Source of the DNA: Siphonodentalium dalli
Taxonomy: Eukaryota > Mollusca > Scaphopoda > Gadilida > Siphonodentaliidae
DNA length: 64,000 bases
Reading direction: 5' to 3'
Assembly (NCBI GenBank): GCA_032622095.1
Contig: CP136064.1
Location: forward strand, 215,838,205 to 215,902,204
The translations under genes were made by a program, and so were the position numbers. The notes under the pieces are model-generated. The model was not told the DNA's origin. It saw nothing but the letters and a program-made list of their open reading frames with translations, and ran no database searches. This document shows, piece by piece, positions 34,093 to 45,244 of the stretch; position 1 is the stretch's first letter, and every line of letters starts with the position of its first letter.

Positions 34093-35926
34093 CAGAATAG
34101 TCCTCCAATTCATATTGTTGATCATCTTGGCCTCCATAGTATCCAAAAAGATTTGTGCTTCTCTTCTTGGCTGGAGCACTAACGACCAAAGCATTTTCCA
34201 CAGATGTAACAGTTTCACCAACTTCATCACTCAATCCATAATTCTGGAATGCCTTCTTCAACCCATTTTCACCGAATGTCTGAACAATTTTCATTTGTTG
34301 ATTCACAAATTCTGCATTCTTTTCTATTTCAAGTCTTTCCTTCTCAGCTTTTTCTTTCTTCTGCTGTTCAGCTTTAGCCTTTTTCTCTCTCTCAGCCTTT
34401 TCGCGTTTCTCTTTTTCAATTTTCGCTTGCTCCTTTTCATGAATTATTTTCATTTTGGCTTTGTGCTCTTCAAAACTTATTTTCGATCTCTCCAACACAG
34501 GCTGTTGATTGACAGATGGAGTGACAGATGGAGGAACGCCTTGCACTTTTAGCTTAATTTCTTTAGTATTGGCAGTGTTAATTGAAGGATGTTCTTGGAG
34601 TTTCTTATTTATCAATTCAGTTACTAGATAACGATTATTTTGGTTGTTTTTGGAAAGCAGAATTCTTCCAGGTCGATTCACCATCACCTTTTTCAAATTC
34701 AACATGGCTTCATTTTGTTTGATAGTTCCCTTGCTTGTCCATGAGATTGTTTGTTCCATTGCCTGTGCTTGAGGTGTAAGATTCTTGAATGGAGTTTTGA
34801 TTTTCTCACATTCAGAAACACGCAACTTTCTCTTCAAATCATTGGCTGTACCTTTCATTTCAGGAACTTGGGTATTTTTATCAAGAACTAATGCATTTCT
34901 GAGATAAGTTCCTTGATTCACATCAAACCATTCGCCACCATGGGCAGCCATAGATCTTATCTTGTCTCTTTCATGTTCTTCTTCAATCAGAAGCTCACAA
35001 TGGTCTGAGGAAGTTACTTCTTTAATAATCTTTGGCATGTCTTCATCAAATACCAGATCAGGATCAGAATAACTCATCTCTTGATCACCACCTAGCATAG
35101 AGTCAGAGTCATTCTCAGAACTTTCAATCTCCATCGGATCTGAAGAATTCCCATGATGATCAGATCCATCTCCTCTCAGTTGACTGACTGGACTCAGTGG
35201 ACTGTCAAAATCAGAATTGTCATCGATCAAAAGAATATCATTATCAACATCACTATCAAGTTCACTAAAAAGGGCATCATCATCACTACCACAAAATGGC
35301 AACTGACAGTTGACTGGTGTATGGCAGACAGCAGGTTCATTTGCAATACTACCACATGTACTACTACTAGTGATATTCTGGTCACCAATCCTTATGGTCC
35401 GGTTCACAATATTTATCTCAGATATTTGCGAATTTATTTTTCTTGATATTTTTTCATCACCAAATCTTTGTTGATAAATGGTGCCAGTACAATGAATGCC
35501 ACCAGTCGCATTAGTGGGTACTATTACCAATGGAAATGATGATTGAGAATGAGATTCTGTTGTAACTTTGGCGTCTTCGCCCACTCCGATATTGTAAATA
35601 TTATTGTCATATCTCTCAGTGTCAACTCTGTCAGGGGTTGATAATTCATTTATTTCTTCCAGAACACATGCTAATTTGTTATCTATGACATCAATTTCAT
35701 TTTGAAATATAATGCTGAGTGAAAGACTTCTGTTGCCAATATTATTGTCATTGTGATTGTCAATGTCAATAGTTTGAATTTCACATGAAACAGGATTCTT
35801 TGAATCTACGAGTTTACACCCTCCTGTCCATTTCTTCCTGTTTGTGTTATCCGAAGAGCCATGAAATGAGACACATTTCTTCAGGAAATCAAATGGAAAT
35901 GTAATTTGGAGAGAACGAACATGCAT
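34093..35926 (-). CDS. Exon 1 of the minus-arm zinc-finger gene, unrecognised N-terminal domain
   Basis: The exon begins at an ATG with an in-frame TAA nine bases upstream and encodes 611 residues plus one base of the next codon, ending at donor G|GTAATA. Residues 1-60 (LQITFPFDFLKKC, WTGGCKL, PVSCEIQT) are strongly conserved with the plus-arm exon 1, but I do not recognise the domain. It is not BTB, SCAN, KRAB or ZAD. About 200-330 is acidic and Ser/Asp-rich. About 486-534 is a Lys/Glu/Arg-rich coiled coil, followed by a near-invariant tail (FVNQQMKIVQTFGENGLKKA and STNLFGY). The frame runs only seven codons past the donor to a stop, which is why it can be mistaken for a complete single-exon gene. 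The tail-to-exon 2 junction DYS-G-TALIRR is in phase. Confidence 0.88.
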
Positions 35927-36062
35927 TTTTATTTATTTATAGAAAAGGTTCAGCACGCCTTATTTCGTGATATTCTGATAACAACCGCGTCGATGCTAAA
36001 TGATACGGAACCTTAGTTTCCAACGGGACACACTAAAAGTCGTAGTCCTAGTCCGAGTCCGG
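35927..36062 (-). promoter_or_regulatory. Proximal 5' flank of the minus-arm gene, inverted copy in the plus arm
   Basis: Read on the minus strand, the 135 bp upstream of the ATG match the 140 bp upstream of the plus-arm ATG (40080-40220) at 'tttagtgtgtccc', 'ttggaaactaa' and the 'gctaaat' and 'cgcg' blocks. Conservation immediately upstream of both genes suggests 5' UTR or core promoter. No TATA box at a defensible distance is seen. Confidence 0.5.
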
Positions 36063-36572
36063 CAAATGGTGTAGTTGGGAATTTAAATTTTATAATGCCA
36101 ATAATGTTGATTTTTGGTTTGTGATATAAGCTATATGCCGATTACAAAACAAACAAAATTAAAAATATAATTTGTAAGTCTTATATTTCAACTTTTATCG
36201 ACATTTTTTCGTTCTGTAGCCCACTAAAAGTTGTAGTTGAACTAGCCGAGTCAGCTGCCAGTTCGTTAATTAGGTGCTAATTGGATTAAGTTAGTGGTGG
36301 ATTACATGAAGACCAAAGGGCAAGTATTGGGAATAAAAACATACAATGACATATGTTTATTTAACACTATGAAGGTTTAGCAATTTTATATATTACTTTT
36401 TATGAGAAATAGTGTGGCCCTGAAAAGGTGAGTTGGGCATCAGTAAACTTAGTCATATATATCTGTATTAAGTTGTAATATAGCCTATATAGGCCTACCG
36501 GTATGTCAACATTTAGATAAACGTTTAGCGTGTGCCACTAACGATGACTAATCCCGAGGTGAGTTGGACATC

Positions 36573-36937
36573 TTAAGGCTGAAGGGGTCACTCTCACCAA
36601 AAAAAGTGCTGAAGGGTTCACAGGATTTTTAAAATGTGCTGTTCAAGGGTACACAGGGTTTGAAATGTCGTTCTAAAGGGCATTCAGTTTTCGTATAGAT
36701 CTGCCATGATTTCTGTTAGAGAATAATTGTTTACGTTCCAATGAATATTAAAATGTATACTGACAACATTAACAAACTGCTAATGGGCGCCAGACTTTCA
36801 TAAACACAATTTAAGTTATGGTGTTCGTACCGATCACAAATCCTGTGTATGCTACCCTTCAGCACATTTTCAAACCCTGTGTAGGGCCTACCCTTCAGCA
36901 CTTGTTTTGGTGAGAGTGATCCCTTCAGCCATATTAA
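36573..36937. mobile_element. TIR MITE, 'ggctgaaggggtcac' family, copy 1
   Basis: Inverted ends read GGCTGAAGGGGTCACT and AGTGATCCCTTCAGCC, with sub-terminal 'accaaaaaaagtgctgaagg' and its inverse. A second copy lies at 42761-43086 in the first intron of the plus-arm gene. Confidence 0.7.
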
Positions 36938-37085
36938 GTAAGTTTCGTTTATTGTGGATTTGGGAGAGAACCAGGGAGGATTTGGAAGGGGCGGAACCCC
37001 TTCCCTACAACCCACTTTGGTAATTTTGTGAGGGGTTATATATGAAATGGTATGAACATAAAATAGCGCATGAGGGGTGAAAAGA

Positions 37086-37328
37086 TTATATAAACGTGAT
37101 GATTATTTTTGTTATTTCTTTTTCTTCTTTTGTCTTTCCGTTGACTGCATGTGCTGTTGTTGATGTAATTGTTGTTTCGGAGTCGATGGCCCTGGCTTGT
37201 TCTTTTTGCCGTCGATTTATTTCTTCTGTTTTGAATTCGGCCATTTCCTTTTTTGCTCTTGCCATCATATCCAGAGCAGTTAAACAGTTGATCGGATCGT
37301 TCTCCACTGAGTAGCCTATATACTTCAA
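37086..37328 (-). pseudogene. Short coding-like frame of unknown origin
   Basis: An 80-codon minus-strand frame contains a charged helical run (MMARAKKEMAEFKTEEINRR) and ends in Lys/Thr/Ile-rich sequence. There is no ATG start in frame. An AG preceded by pyrimidines lies just upstream, so it could be a last exon or the tail of a transposon accessory protein (the style recalls Myb/SANT-like Harbinger proteins). I cannot identify it. Confidence 0.25.
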
Positions 37329-37795
37329 CCCTCTCCCATTGACCTATATAACATGCAGGGAAAATAGCCAATTTATTATTTTCCCAAAAACCCGAACACA
37401 ATAGTCTAGAGTCGCCAATTAGCTGTTTAATCCAATTAGCACCTAGTTAACGAACCGGCGGCTGACTCGGCTGATTCCGATAATATGTATTCCGACTACA
37501 ACTTTTAGAGGGCTACAGAACGAAAAATGTCGATAAAAATTTAAATATATAAGACTAATTATCTTTATAATTTATTTTATGTGTAATTGGCATATATAGC
37601 TAGCTTATTTATAACAAAACAAAAATCAACATTATTGGGATTAAATTTAGATTCCCAACTACATCAAGATAATTAAAAGGCCTTCAGGGCCACACAATTT
37701 TCCTAAAGAGTAATCTCTAAACCTTCATTGTTTGTTCTCATTCTCACTAGGCCTACTTGCCCTTTGGTCTGTTATGTGTAGGCCTACAAGTCATG

Positions 37796-38777
37796 CAAGG
37801 GCGGCGGGGCCAGGGGGGGGGGGGGGGGCACAGGGGGCACGTGCCCCCCCCCACCTTTTCCCCCAATTATTGGTACATAATCTTCCAATACTAAATACAT
37901 TGGAGAAAATCATTTTTGATTCACAAGAAAACATTCCATTACTAGACAAATGTGTTTAATCTTATCAGTTATGCCACTATGGCTATGGCTAGCAAGATAG
38001 ATAGTTAATCCCTTGGTCAGTATTAACACTGTGTCTGAGTATAAATTGCCCTCTGAGAATTTAACTACAGACTGATTTCTTTGTAGAGCTCGGGTCTTCT
38101 GGGGGCACCATCATAGCCATGTCTTGGAGGCAGCAACTTGTCTAATTAAAATCACATTCATCATACCAATCAAAGGTTTAAATTTGAGTGTCTTCAATAA
38201 AAGTGCAAACCTGGGGCTTGGCAGGTATACAGTTTCATGCCAAGCTGGTCAAACTCCTGATATGAGATATCAGTTGATGCTGAGTATTCATTGGAATAAC
38301 TTGACTATGATTTTTATCAACTCGTTATTACCGAAAATAAGAAGAGTTAGAATAATTATTTTCTGCACGAAGCTTACTGTGTACATGCAAGTGTCTGTGT
38401 ACATGTATGTTTAAAGTTACTTGTGATTATTGTTTCTTCGATATCAACGGTTGTCATATGTGGAGTATGTGAATTGGATTAAACAGTATAGTGTATATTA
38501 ATTTCATTATAACATTTATGACAAAGGATGCAGGTTTTAGAAGTTGTATCAACGTCATCGGTCATCTTTCACACATTGGCTGCAAAAATAAGTGAGTAGC
38601 AGGGTAGCATCATTTAAACTGTTTCTTCTTTTCTACTTTCATAATGGTAGCCACGAATAACATCATACTAAACAATCTTTGCGCTGGCGCACATTGGAAC
38701 AGTTTTCAATTCATACATGTAGCATATTTTAAAAAAATGGTGCCCCCCCACTTTTTTGTAGCTTCCGCCGCCCCTTT
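37796..38777. mobile_element. hAT-like element in the plus-arm upstream region
   Basis: The left end CAAGGGCGGCGGGG and right end GCCGCCCCTTT are inverted (CNNGGGCGGCGG). Flanks 'aagtcatg' (37788-37795) and 'tagtcatg' (38778-38785) agree at 7 of 8 bases. A G-run is at 37813-37828. It has no recognisable transposase and is about 980 bp. Confidence 0.65.
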
Positions 38778-38802
38778 TAGTCATGTAATATCTACCACTA
38801 AC

Positions 38803-39455
38803 TTAAAGGGGTAGGCTACTGTAGGCCTACACAGAGATAGGCATTTTTTTTATTTACTCCCATTGACATAACTTTCAAGTTAGATTGTGTTCGTGTTATA
38901 TGAGTTTCGTATAAACCTAATTTAGCGACGAAAATATTGATCTTGGAAATAAAAATATTACGATTTCAAACTACGCGCCATGTTTTTGACCTTCACCGGA
39001 GAAGACGCAGGTTGCAGGATGAACCGGAAGTTCAATTGATGCCTGCCATCTCTTCCATCGAACAATCTCACCCCCAAAACAATACTTGACGCTTTATGAA
39101 TCTTGTTTCTTCTCTTTTTTTCCAAATTGGTTATAGCGGGACTTCCTTTTGCATGGAACATGTTTTGTTCGCAACTCAATAATGTTCGTCGTAAACGGCC
39201 GTCGATAAAAGACACCCAACATGATGTGAGATTTCAAGAACGGTAACTCGTAATGGCATAATTCGCCATTTTATGACTCCAGCCATAAATTCATTTATAT
39301 TAAATAATTCAATTTGACTTTTATGATAGCCTGTTAACCGGAACGTTTTCAGTAGACATCGTCGACTCAAATACGTTATTTTAAAATATAATATTGATAT
39401 TAGATCGCAATTGTTACCGGGAATTTATTGAAATTTGCGTACAGTACCCCTTTAA
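38803..39455. mobile_element. TTAA element with an identifiable empty site
   Basis: The element reads TTAAAGGGGTA...TACCCCTTTAA, with TTAA at 38803-38806 and 39452-39455. Removing it leaves 'ccactaacTTAAtcaaatta', which matches the reverse complement of the minus-arm sequence near 36285 ('taattggattaagttagtgg'). A relative interrupts MITE copy a at 12541-13123. Two overlapping minus-strand frames inside are not recognised. Confidence 0.75.
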
Positions 39456-39550
39456 TCAAATTAGCACCTAATTAACGAACCGGCTGGTTCTGATTTTTAA
39501 TTGGCATAGCTTATCACAAACCAACATTATTGGTATTATATGAACGACAA

Positions 39551-40052
39551 TTAAAGACACGGTTGGCCTTGGCGGTGGGTATCCTGTGAAAATATCTCCA
39601 CCCGTCAAAAACCGCCACAAACAGAAAGAACATCAAAATGAAGATAGACTTTGTCCGTATACAAATAAGAAATATCGCATAAACAGTATGTTATGGTCAT
39701 ATGTTTGACCATTGTTATGTAAACAAAAGCGTAAAAAGTTACTTTTCTGGTGTTTGTTTATATTATGATGGTAAACATAAAGAGCGTTCTTTGTTGGTGA
39801 ATACCTGATATGGAACTAATAAAGAGCGTTTATGCCATTTGTGTGTGATTAGCCAGTAGCATTGTGCTGTCTTCTGTAACACAATCATGCTCTTGCTTAG
39901 GTAAAATATAGTAGGTCTTTATGATAACATGCTGTTTACGCGATGGTCATGGTATATATGAACGGAACTGTATGCGTTTTACTGTTTTTCTGTTTACGGT
40001 GTTTGGAACAAATATGAATATTTTCGACAATTAAGGCCGCACGTGCCTTTAA
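39551..40052. mobile_element. Second TTAA element of the plus-arm upstream region
   Basis: The ends TTAAAGACACGG and the inverse CCGCACGTGCCTTTAA are flanked by TTAA at 39551-39554 and 40049-40052. The corresponding minus-arm position (36085-36100) has no such element. It is 502 bp and non-coding. Confidence 0.65.
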
Positions 40053-40079
40053 TAAACGAAATTGAAATTCCCAAACGAT

Positions 40080-40220
40080 ACCTTTTATCGGCCTCGGTCT
40101 CGGCCTTGGAATACAACTTTAGTGTGTCCCTTGGAAACTAAAGGACCACCATTTAGCCTCGTCGGATAGTCGAATTGGTTATCGCGAAATTGGGATTTAG
40201 GTGTTGTAATTTCTTAAACA
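40080..40220 (+). promoter_or_regulatory. Proximal 5' flank of the plus-arm gene
   Basis: This is the inverted copy of 35927-36062, sharing 'tttagtgtgtccc' and 'ttggaaactaa'. It directly precedes the ATG at 40221, which has A at -3 and an in-frame TAA two codons upstream. Confidence 0.5.
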
Positions 40221-42111
40221 ATGCCACTACAGTCTATTCAAATCACTTTTCCAAAAGATTTTTTGAAGAAATGTGCATCTTTTTATTGCACTTCGAAAGA
40301 CACAAACACGAAGAATTGGACAGGACACTGTAAAGTTTCAAAGAACCCTTTCGCTTGTGAAATTAAAACACTTCTCAACGACGGAAGTTTTTCACTGAGA
40401 ATAACTACGTTTCCAAATGAAATAAAAATCTTAAACAACAAAGTATCATGTGATCTAGAAGATATAAATGAAGTATCAGAACTCAACACTATTGATGAAG
40501 TTGAAACACATTTTCTATCCACATTACAATTACCCACCAATGATGGTGGCAAATTTGCTGGGTCTGTTTATAAAGGAAGATTTGGAGATGAAAAGATAAC
40601 AACAAAATTAAAATCAGAAATTTTTTCAAGTCTTATTGATGATGTTGATTTAATACGAAAGCACGAACTAAATGTGATAAGTCCTATTATAACTACATGT
40701 ATTGGCAACCAGAATAATACCAATACTACCCCTACTGACCGTGACACTGTGAATGAGCCTGCTAGTAGTAGTACTATCCACCTTATAACAGAAACTGACA
40801 CTCAGTCTGCGACAGCTTTTTGTGACAGTGATACTGATGACCTTCGTAGCGAACTTGATATGAATAGTGATATTGATGATATTCTTTCAATCAACAGAAA
40901 TTCTGATTGTGACAGTCCTGTTAGTCAACTTAGCGAGGATGTATCTGTTCATAGCTGGAACTCGCCATATTCCATGGAGATTGAAGGTTCTGAGAATGAT
41001 TCAGACTGTGTGTTATGCAGTGATCTAGAGATGAGTTTTGAAGATCCTGATCTATGTGATGAAGACTTGCCAAATATCAATCAAGTTATAACCTCTTCAG
41101 AGCATTCAGAACTTCATATTAAAGACGATATTCCAGAAGAACAATATGGAAGAGACATGGAACACAATATACAATCCCATGATGCCTGCGATGAAGAAAG
41201 CGCAAATGTCAAGAATACCTTACTGGCTGTTGATAAAAATAACCAGGTTGCTGAAATAAATGCTGCAGAGAGTTCTAACAAAAGAAAGTATCGTGTTATT
41301 CTCGAAGGTGAGAAAACAAAAACTGCATTCACAAATCTCACACCTGAAGCACAGGCACAAGAATTAACAGACTTAATAAATAAATCTTTGTTAAGCTCGA
41401 AAAAAGTGAAAGTGACTCCAACTGGGGAATCTAACTGTACTTCAACCATAAGCAAGCCAAATACAGATAATTCCCACATTGTGACTGAATTAATAAATAA
41501 ACTCAAAGAACCACCACATTCAACAAATGCATTGGACAGTGTCGAAATTAGTATCCCACGGAATTGTCAACCAGTGCATGAAGCTCCAACCTTTAATCAA
41601 ATTCTTCCAGCTGCAGCCTGTAACACCAAAAGGGTTGAGGCAGTGAAAGATACTACTTATGTCCCAAGTTTCAATCCTATTTATCCAGTTTTATCATATG
41701 ATACTAAAATGGCAAAGAAAAAGAAAATACTTAGATATGAAGAGATTGAAGCAAAAATGGAAAAAATAAGAACTGAAAGCTTAAAGGCAAGAGAAAGAGA
41801 AACACTTGTACATCAGAAAAGAGAAAAAATGGAACAGCAGGCAAAAGAAAAAGCTGAGAGGGAAAGAGTTGAAAGGGAAAAGAATGCCGAATTTGTAAAC
41901 CAACAAATGAAAATTGTCCAAACATTCGGTGAAAATGGGTTAAAAAAAGCATTCCAGAATCATGGATTAAGTGATGAAGTTGGTGAAACTGCTGCTTGTT
42001 CTTCTGGTCGCAGCGAATTGGTTGTTAGTGCGCCACCCAATAAGAGAAGCACAAATCTGTTTGGCTATGGAGGCCATGATTATGAATGGGGAGAGTCGGG
42101 AGACTGTTCTG
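40221..42111 (+). CDS. Exon 1 of the plus-arm zinc-finger gene, unrecognised N-terminal domain
   Basis: The ATG is at 40221 with an in-frame TAA six bases upstream. There are 630 codons plus one base, ending at donor G|GTAATT. The N-terminal 60 residues (SIQITFPKDFLKKC, WTGHCKV, FACEIKT) and the block FAGSVYKGRFGDEKI correspond to the minus-arm exon 1. The middle is acidic and Ser/Asp-rich (about 200-320). A charged coiled coil spans about 505-553, followed by the conserved tail (NAEFVNQQMKIVQTFGENGL and STNLFGY). Read through the donor, the frame stops after one further codon. Spliced to 45245 it reads DCS-G-TAVIRR. The product is probably nuclear; this module may serve dimerisation or cofactor binding, which is inference from the coiled coil. 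Confidence 0.88.
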
Positions 42112-42760
42112 GTAATTAGTCAATAGTCATGTTCTTAGTAACTTTTTACCAGGCTGAATTGGCATATGCCAATGGCCATTCACAATGACATGATACCATA
42201 CTGGTTTGTATGTGTTAGGCTAATATTGAAATTTTGTTTACTTACCTACTCCCTGCCTACCAAAGTAAAAAGCCCTCTACTGGAAAACTTTTGTCAGCCT
42301 GATTAAAGTGATTTTTTTTAATATTTTTCAGCTACAGTATAGATTATACCTGTACTCTCGAGTGCCAATTATAAAGCATGTATTAATTTCCAGATAAATT
42401 TCCCATCTGTATCCTCGTTATTTGGCCCAGTATGTGTTTATTCCCAGAGATAGGGCCCTTTAAATATCGAGATTTGTTTTGATTTTGATATCGCCATTGT
42501 AATTCAATTATTTTTGAATATCTAATTTGTCCCTATCATTGACACTATTTTGGACATTTTGCTTAGGGTGGTGAAGAAATATATACACATGTATTAGTGA
42601 TGCATCCACGATATTTGTCGTACAGGTAATATGCTAAATTCATATTATAAGGGACAAACTGTCCAAAAGAGATAACATTTGGTTAATTGTGTTATCTGGA
42701 TATATTATATTATAGTTCTTAGGTTACCAATGTTTATACACCGTGTTTTTTAAACGGGAC

Positions 42761-43086
42761 ATATTATGGCTGAAGGGGTCACTGTCACCAAAAAAAGTGC
42801 TGAAAGGTACACAGGTTTTCAAGATGTGACGAAGGGTACACAGTTTTTGACGTATCGTACTAAATGACATTTAGTTTTCGTGTCTGTCATGATTTCTGTT
42901 GGAGAAAATTAAAATGAACTGAAAACAAACTACTGATGTGCGCCAGGCTTTCAGGAATACCTTTTAAGTAACTGCATTAGTGCCGATCAGGCGATCACAA
43001 ACCCTGTGTACCATTCAGCACATTTTTAAAGCCTGTGTACCCTTCAGCACTATTTATACTGAGAGTGACCCCTTCAGCCATATTAT
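42761..43086. mobile_element. TIR MITE, 'ggctgaaggggtcac' family, copy 2
   Basis: The inverted ends ATATTATGGCTGAAGGGGTC and its complement bound 326 bp with the same sub-terminal 'aaaaaaagtgctgaa' blocks as copy 1 at 36573-36937. Confidence 0.7.
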
Positions 43087-43488
43087 GTTATTGATCTGTC
43101 CATCTGTCTATTCTCTCTTTTCTTTTCTGGATGATACCTTGAGTACGTCTGAACTGAATGGAATGAAATTTGGTATGTAAGTTTACAAGTCCAAAATAAA
43201 GGTCATGTGTTTGAATTTGGGTTCTGTCCACCAATTTTTACCAGAGTTATGGGCCTTGGATGGAATTACCATAGGCATATTTTGTCACACCCTAGCGATG
43301 CTCTTGTTGCAAACTACATTGTGGGTGTACACATACATGTAAATATATTGGTAGTTAATCAATAGTGTCACAATATATAAATGCAACAATAGTGTCACAC
43401 TATAACGCCACATATCTGTATGCAGATGATGTGGTTTTGATATCAACCTGATCTGCAAACTGTGCATATTTAATTTTGCGCATATACT

Positions 43489-44803
43489 TTAGGCCAAAAA
43501 AAAAACCTCTTTGTTTCCGATACCCTGCCTGGCTGAGATTTTCTTGCCTGCCTCAATATTTTTTTCAATTTTCTCCAGAAGGCTAGTCAAAAGTTACCTG
43601 TTACAGTGTCAATGTGAATATTTATTGTTTTTTCCCCAATCCCGAAAGCAAAAATAAGTCAGTTATTGGTAGAGATTAGAGGTGCCACGATTATTGATTT
43701 TGATAATCGATAATCGGTTGTCAATAATCGACTATAATCGATTAATCGTACCTAATAACTTCAGTGGAAGATTTCCGTAATATGGCCTATTGGCTGGGGG
43801 CTGGTTAAATGCACTGTCGCTGATTGTGGCATCGGCTGATGTAATTTTTTACATTAATAAAGTGCATCATAAACCACTGTTAATGACTAATGAACACAAT
43901 GTATTGAATAACACCACAGTTCTCGGCGATGTTATGATTATAATATTTGTGAGTTCATTTGAACGAACGTTGCGATTGATTTCAGTTATGAATAGCCAAA
44001 CATACAAACAATATAAAAGTAGGAAAGTTAGAAACTATAAGTTTCATCAAACATCCAGTGCGTGGTTAACAATCACAAACGTGTGCCCCCACCCGCAAAT
44101 TACAGGACTTAGAACAAGTTAAGTATGATACACGATAACCTGTAATTAGTAACATCTAAGGTGACAGTCGGCACATTTCAAAGCCATAGTGCCACCTGTC
44201 AAGTTTAAATTTATATACAACGACGTCACCATAAGTTCAAAGCTGCAGTGCCACCAATTTGTAGAATATACAATGGGCCGAAGAGTAACCATGTCGCATC
44301 ATCAAATGAACTGCCGAGTGTTTGCAACATAAGTTAGTAGTACTCATGTTGTCGGAATCTCTTTGATTAAATTGATGTTGTTAACCCTTCGGTTGTAGAT
44401 TAAACTGTGTAAAAGAAACACCGTATTCAATAATACCCGGCATTTTCCAACGTCTGAAATAAATAACGCAGATTAATCGACTATGGCAATGGTAATCGAT
44501 TATCGGCTTTATCAACGGTTCATCGATTATACGATTAATCGTGGCACCCCTAGTAGAGATCATACTGCAGAGTGAATGAATTCAAGGGACAGCATGTTTT
44601 TACCCAATGAATGGCTCATTTTCAATGCACATTGATCTACCATATTCCATGGGACTGTAACTACACTATTATATCACTTACGGCTGAAAGGTTTTTTTTT
44701 TTTTTTTAAATGTGAAAAAAAAAAATCCCTGCCTGCCTGTCCAGCCTGTCTGGAAAATTATCCCATTGTTATCGGAAACAGAGAAGTTTTTTGTTTTGGA
44801 CTT
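43489..44803. mobile_element. TIR element, 'aggccnaaaaaa' family, carrying a nested hAT
   Basis: Left 'ttaggccaaaaaaaaaacct' with 'tttgtttccgata' is mirrored on the right by 'tatcggaaacagagaa' and 'ttggactta'. Runs of 'gcctgcctg' follow on both sides. A sister element lies at 50449-51276. The middle is occupied by the hAT at 43677-44552. Confidence 0.6.
43677..44552. mobile_element. hAT-like element with exact 8-bp duplication
   Basis: The termini TAGAGGTGCCACGATTA and TAATCGTGGCACCCCTA are inverted and followed inside by multiple 'ataatcgatta' motifs. It is flanked by 'gtagagat' on both sides (43669-43676 and 44553-44560), an exact 8-bp target duplication. The internal frame at 43790-44122 has no recognisable domain. 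Confidence 0.75.
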
Positions 44804-45244
44804 ATTACGTGTACATATTATGAAACATTTTAATTTCCCCGACACCTAATATAGGAATAAATTCGGGACTGACTTTGAAGACCTACAGTCTGCACCAGCA
44901 CCTTGCCTATTTGATTCGAGATTAAATTTTATGTCAACAATACTCAACATTGGCTCTTCAATTCGATGACTGGAGGGTGTGTGCATCTTAAAATTTCCAA
45001 CTCTAGCAAATTTCATTACACCAATCCCCTCTCTCAAGTTGAAATTTTCCTAACATGTTGTCCCCTATAATTGCCAGAGTATTTCCAATGCAATTTAGGA
45101 TAATATTCCGGTTATAAATTGTAGCACAGTATTCAATGTTTAAGATAAAAGTACTACTTATTTTACACTACTTATTGGTTAGAAAATTACATACTAGTAC
45201 ATTTAAAATGCCATCATTCAACTTTTCAATTGAATATCTTTCAG

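Larger units (their letters stand above)
15108..35926 (-). other. Minus-arm transcription unit with two alternative zinc-finger 3' exons (inferred)
   Basis: The proposed gene has exon 1 at 35926-34093, exon 2 at 32129-31856, then either exon C (28803-27294) or exon B (16380-15108). All junctions are in phase: exon 1/2 phase 1, and exon 2/C or 2/B phase 2. The exon 1-2-C product would be 1205 aa and exon 1-2-B about 1126 aa. Splicing to C skips nothing, while splicing to B must skip C. The exon coordinates are read directly. That B is used by this gene is inference from phase, the half-finger, and the mirrored D/E arrangement. Confidence 0.65.
35927..40220. other. Divergent intergenic region, an inverted duplication with insertions on one side
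   Basis: A minus-arm block (36070-36440: 'gtagttgggaattta', 'caataatgttgatttttg', 'tcgacattttttcgttctgt', 'aggtgctaattggattaag', 'accaaagggcaagta', 'gtgtggccctgaa') is present in reverse on the plus-arm side (39456-39545 and 37420-37795). The plus-arm side carries a hAT-like element (37796-38777) and two TTAA elements (38803-39455 and 39551-40052). A MITE (36573-36937) and a minus-strand open frame (37086-37328) lie in the centre. Confidence 0.7.
42112..45244 (+). other. Intron 1 of the plus-arm gene
   Basis: It is a phase 1 intron from GTAATT to an acceptor reading aatatctttcag. It contains the MITE at 42761-43086, a dispersed repeat (43095-43290), and a TIR element at 43489-44803 with a hAT element nested inside. 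The stretches 42130-42750 and 44810-45240 show nothing recognisable. Confidence 0.75.

Noticed and set aside
34070-35926. Exon 1 as a complete single-exon gene of 618 aa
   Set aside because: The GTAATA donor seven codons before the stop joins exon 2 in phase and gives a conserved junction identical in design to the plus arm. It is an exon, although a read-through isoform is possible.
38958-39370. Overlapping minus-strand frames inside the TTAA element
   Set aside because: The related element at 12541-13123 does not preserve the frame, so coding function is unsupported.
43790-44122. 110-aa frame within the hAT at 43677-44552
   Set aside because: It shows no BED finger or RNase H-like motif. 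It is probably chance in a non-autonomous element.
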